From Gordius sp. MW1 (taxonomy: Eukaryota; Nematomorpha; Gordioida; Gordea; Gordiidae), in NCBI GenBank assembly GCA_964036665.1, contig OZ038529.1, positions 15,198,060-15,262,059 on the forward strand: a DNA stretch of 64,000 bases. Reading direction: 5' to 3'. A program made the position numbers and the translations under genes. This document shows positions 60,262 through 64,000 of this stretch, piece after piece; within the stretch, counting starts at the first letter, position 1; each line of letters begins with the position of its first letter. The notes beneath the pieces were generated by a model. That model was not told the origin of the DNA. It searched no databases and was given only the letters and a program-made list of their open reading frames with translations.

Positions 60262-63200
60262 CGTTGTCTTTTGTCAAAATGATAGTTCTCGCAGCTTAAA
60301 ACCTCGTTTCGGAAGTCAATCGAGGATAATAGGATTCTCAAATTGGCTTATATTTATATATTTTTTTATGCTCTTTCACATAGAATCGAAAAAAATAAAT
60401 ATTTTTACTTCAAAATTTTTCACATATTTTTCTTTGAACCGTATTCATCCGATGAAAGATGTCGTTTTCAGACGTGGTTTCTATGATCCCAAGTAAAAAT
60501 TTATTAGAATCTGAAAACTATTACTTTGAAATCATGATCGCATAGAGCCATTTTCAAAAATTAAGCACTCACGTTGCGATACAACAAACTAATCGCAACA
60601 ATAAAACGTTGTCTTTTGTCAAAATGATAGTTCTCGCAGCTTAAAACCTCGTTTCGGAAGTCAATCAAGGATAATAGGATTCTCAAATTGGCTTACTTTT
60701 ATATATTTTTTTATGCTCTTTCACATAGAATCGAAAAAAATAAATATTTTTACTTCAAAATTTTTCACATATTTTTCTTTGAACCGTATTCATCCGATGA
60801 AAGATGTCGTTTTGAGACGTGGTTTCTATGATCCCAAGTAAAAATTTATTAGAATCTGAAAACTATTACTTTGAAATCATGATTGCATAGAGCCATTTTC
60901 AAAAATTAAGCACTCACGTTGCGATACAACAAACTAATCGCAACAATAAAACGTTGTCTTTTGTCAAAATGATAGTTCTCGCAGCTTAAAACCTCTTTTC
61001 GGAAGTCAATCGAGGATAATAGGATTCTCAAATTGGCTTACTTTTATATATTTTTTCATGCTCTTTCACATAGAATTGAAAAAAATAAATATTTTTACCT
61101 CGAAATTTTTCACATATTTTTCTTTGAACCGTATTCATCCGATGAATGTTGTCGTTTTCAGACGTGGTTTCGATGATAAAAAGTAAAAATTTATCAGAAT
61201 CAGAAAACTATTACTTTAAAATCATGATCGCATAGTGCATTTTTGAAAAATTAAGCACTCACGTTGCGATACAACAAACTAATCGCAACAATAAAACGTT
61301 GTCTTTTGTCAAAATGATAGTTCTCGCAGCTTAAAACCTCTTTTCGGAAGTCAATCGAGGATAATAGGATTCTCAAATTGTCTTACTTTTATATATTTTT
61401 TCATGCTCTTTCACATAGAATTGAAAAAAATAAATATTTTTACGAAATTTTTCACATATTTTTCTTTGAATCGTATTCATCCGATGAAAGTTGTCGTTTT
61501 CAGACGTGGTTTCGATGATAAAAAGTTAAAATTTATCAGAATCAGAAAACTATTACTTTAAAATCATGATCGCATAGTGCATTTTTGAAAAATTAAGCAC
61601 TCACGTTGCGATACAACAAACTAATCGCAACAATAAAACGTTGTCTTTTGTCAAAATGATAGTTCTCGCAGCTTAAAACCTCGTTTCGGAAGTCAATCAA
61701 GGATAATAGGATTCTCAAATTGGCTTACTTTTATATATTTTTTTATGCTCTTTCACATAGAATCGAAAAAAATAAATATTTTCACCTCAAAATTTTTCAC
61801 ATATTTTTCTTTGAACCGTATTCATCCGATGAAAGATGTCGTTTTCAGACGTGGTTTCTATGATCCCAAGTAAAAATTTATTAGAATCTGAAAACTATTA
61901 CTTTGAAATCATGATCGCATAGAGCCATTTTCAAAAATTAAGCACTCACGTTGCGATACAACAAACTAATCGCAACAATAAAACGTTGTCTTTTGTCAAA
62001 ATGATAGTTCTCGCAGCTTAAAACCTCTTTTCGGAAGTCAATCGAGGATAATAGGATTCTCAAATTGGATTACTTTTATATATTTTTTCATGCTCTTTCA
62101 CATAGAATTGAAAAAAATAAATATTTTTACCTCGAAATTTTTCACATATTTTTCTTTGAACCGTATTCATCCGATGAAAGTTGTCGTTTTTAGACGTGGT
62201 TTCGATGATAAAAAGTAAAAATTTATCAGAATTAGAAAACTATTACTTTAAAATCATGATCGCATAGTGCATTTTTGAAAAATTAAGCACTCACGTTGCG
62301 ATACAACAAACTAATCGCAACAATAAAACGTTGTCTTTTGTCAAAATGATAGTTCTCGCAGCTTAAATCCTCTTTTCGGAAGTCAATCGAGGATAATAGG
62401 ATTCTCAAATTGGCTTACTTTTATATATTTTTTCATGCTCTTTCACATAGAATCGAAAAAAATAAATATTTTCACCTCAAAATTTTTCACATATTTTTCT
62501 TTGAACCGTATTCATCCGATGAAAGATGTCGTTTTCAGACGTGGTTTCTATGATCCCAAGTAAAAATTTATTAGAATCTGAAAACTATTACTTTGAAATC
62601 ATGATCGCATAGAGCCATTTTCAAAAATTAAGCACTCACGTTGCGATACAACAAACTAATCGCAACAATAAAACGTTGTCTTTTGTCAAAATGATAGTTC
62701 TCGCAGTTTAAAACCTCTTTTCGGAAGTCAATCGAGGATAATAGGATTCTCAAATTGGCTTACTTTTATATATTTTTTCATGCTCTTTCACATAGAATTG
62801 AAAAAAATAAATATTTTTACCTCGAAATTTTTCACATATTTTTCTTTGAACCGTATTCATCCGATGAAAGTTGTCGTTTTCAGACGTGGTTTCGATGATA
62901 AAAAGTAAAAATTTATCAGAATCAGAAAACTATTACTTTAAAATCATGATCGCTTAGTGCATTTTTGAAAAATTAAGCACTCACGTTGCGATACAACAAA
63001 CTAATCGCAACAATAAAACGTTGTCTTTTGTCAAAATGATAGTTCTCGCAGCTTAAATCCTCTTTTCGGAAGTCAATCGAGGATAATAGGATTCTCAAAT
63101 TGGCTTACTTTTATATATTTTTTTATGCTCTTTCACATAGAATCGATAAAAATAAATATATTCACCTCAAAATTTTTCACATATTTTTCTTTGAACCGTA

Positions 63201-64000
63201 TTCATCCGATGAAAGTTGTCGTTTTCAGACGTGGTTTCTATGATCCCAAGTAATAATTTATCAGAATCTGAAAACTATTACTTTGAAATCATGATCGCAT
63301 AGAGTCATTTTCAAAAATTAAGCACTCACGTTGCGTTACAAAAACTAATCGATACAATAAAACGTTGTCTTTTGTCAAAATGATAGTTCTTGCAGCTTAA
63401 AACCTCTTTTCGGAAGTAAATCGAGGATAATAGGATTCTCAAATTGGCTTACTTTTATATATTTTTTCATGCTCTTTCACCTAGAATCGAAAAAAATAAA
63501 TATTTTTACCTCAAAATTTTTTACATATTTTTCTTTCAACCGTATGCATCCGATGAAAGTTTTCGTTTTCAGACGAGGTTTCGATGATAAAAAGTAAAAA
63601 TTTATCAGAATCAGAAAACTATTACTTTAAAATCATGATCGCATAGTGCATTTTTGAAAAATTAAGCACTCACGTTGCGATACAACAAACTAATCGCAAC
63701 AATAAAACGTTGTCTTTTGTCAAAATGATAGTTCTCGCAGCTTAAAACCTCGTTTCGGAAGTCAATCAAGGATAATAGGATTCTCAAATTGGCTTACTTT
63801 TATATATTTTTTCATGCTCTTTCACATAGAATCGAAAAAAATAAATATATTCACCTCAAAATTTTTCACATATTTTTCTTTGAACCGTATTCATCCGATG
63901 AAAGATGTCGTTTTCAGACGTGGTTTCTATGATCCCAAGTAAAAATTTATTAGAATCTGAAAACTATTACTTTGAAATCATGATCGCATAGAGCCATTTT
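60262..64000. repeat. Right-end stretch alternating type II and type I monomers
   Basis: Monomers start at 60262, 60607, 60952, 61297, 61639, 61984, 62329, 62674, 63019, 63363 and 63708 (partial). From 61297 the types alternate I, II, I, II to the window end, with a period of about 690 bp. Type I units here mostly carry AGAATTGAAAAA and CCTCGAAATT. Type II units carry ATTTATTAGAATC and either ACCTCGTTTCGG with GTCAATCAAGG or TTAAATCC. The unit at 61297 lost 3 bases (TTTTTACGAAATT). The unit at 63363 is like 58883, showing that the trimer subfamily recurs. The array continues past the right edge. Confidence 0.82.

Larger units (their letters stand above)
1..64000. repeat. Satellite DNA array, 345-bp monomer, 187 head-to-tail units
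   Basis: The whole window is tandem copies of one AT-rich unit. Using CGTTGTCTTTTGTC as the phase point, the first unit begins at base 1 and the last at 63708. That makes 186 complete units and one partial, all in the same orientation and without a break. Lengths are mostly 345 bp; common variants are 346 (extra A giving AATGAATAG), 344, 343, 340-341 (loss of 4-5 bp in CACATAGAATCG), and 306-310 (larger deletions). One monomer counted base by base is about 30% G+C. No unrelated sequence interrupts the array. The longest open frames are under 80 codons and recur only because the repeat recurs. In known genomes such arrays form pericentromeric or centromeric heterochromatin; that location is inferred here. 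The family is not one I can name. Confidence 0.98.

Noticed and set aside
1-64000. CRISPR array
   Set aside because: Repeats are about 345 bp, contiguous, with no unique spacers, and much longer than CRISPR repeats. No cas genes are present.

Overview
This window is one uninterrupted block of satellite DNA. All 64 kb is a head-to-tail tandem array of an AT-rich monomer of about 345 bp (one counted monomer is about 30% G+C). Phasing on the motif CGTTGTCTTTTGTC gives 187 successive monomers: 186 complete, plus a last one cut by the window edge. All are in the same orientation. The modal length is 345 bp and the mean spacing about 342.5 bp. I see no protein gene, RNA gene, transposon insertion, CRISPR array, telomere repeat or unique spacer. 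The window starts and ends inside the array.

The organism is not identifiable from genes. The pattern (a very long complex satellite, monomer near two nucleosome lengths, nested higher-order repeats) is typical of eukaryotic pericentromeric or centromeric heterochromatin. CpG is not depleted, which argues against a genome with heavy germline CpG methylation and fits an invertebrate such as an insect. That is inference, and I do not recognise the satellite family.

Monomers fall into two main haplotypes. Type I has ATGCAT, AAAGTTGTCG, GATGATAAAAAG, AATCAGAAAA and GTGCATTTTTGAAAAATT. Type II has ATTCAT, AAAGATGTCG, TATGATCCCAAG, AATCTGAAAA and GAGCCATTTTCAAAAATT. Mosaics of the two are frequent. 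Private variants expose higher-order structure: a 7-mer of about 2.37 kb (347-4779); an 11-mer of about 3.78 kb in two copies (6158-13723), flanked by copies of a 3-monomer segment; a patchwork (14756-17860); a 4-mer of about 1.37 kb (17861-20611); a segment of about 6 kb copied 9-10 kb downstream (21301-27427 and 31556-37301), with a near-perfect 2.41-kb 7-mer tandem duplication overlapping its first copy and filling the interval (26737-31555); an 8-mer of 2.73 kb with full, shortened and partial copies (36302-46510, fragments again at 48917-52689); a 3-kb segment in two edited copies (45826-51309); a second 4-mer (53035-55782); a dimer (55783-57159); a trimer (58193-60261); and an alternating type I/type II stretch to the right end.

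No genes work together here. The content of interest is the evolutionary record: unequal crossover junctions, chimeric monomers, a deletion subfamily (36 bp) that has spread to eight positions, and a strongly conserved core of about 160 bp containing an 8-bp inverted repeat. All comparisons were made by eye, so identities are qualitative.
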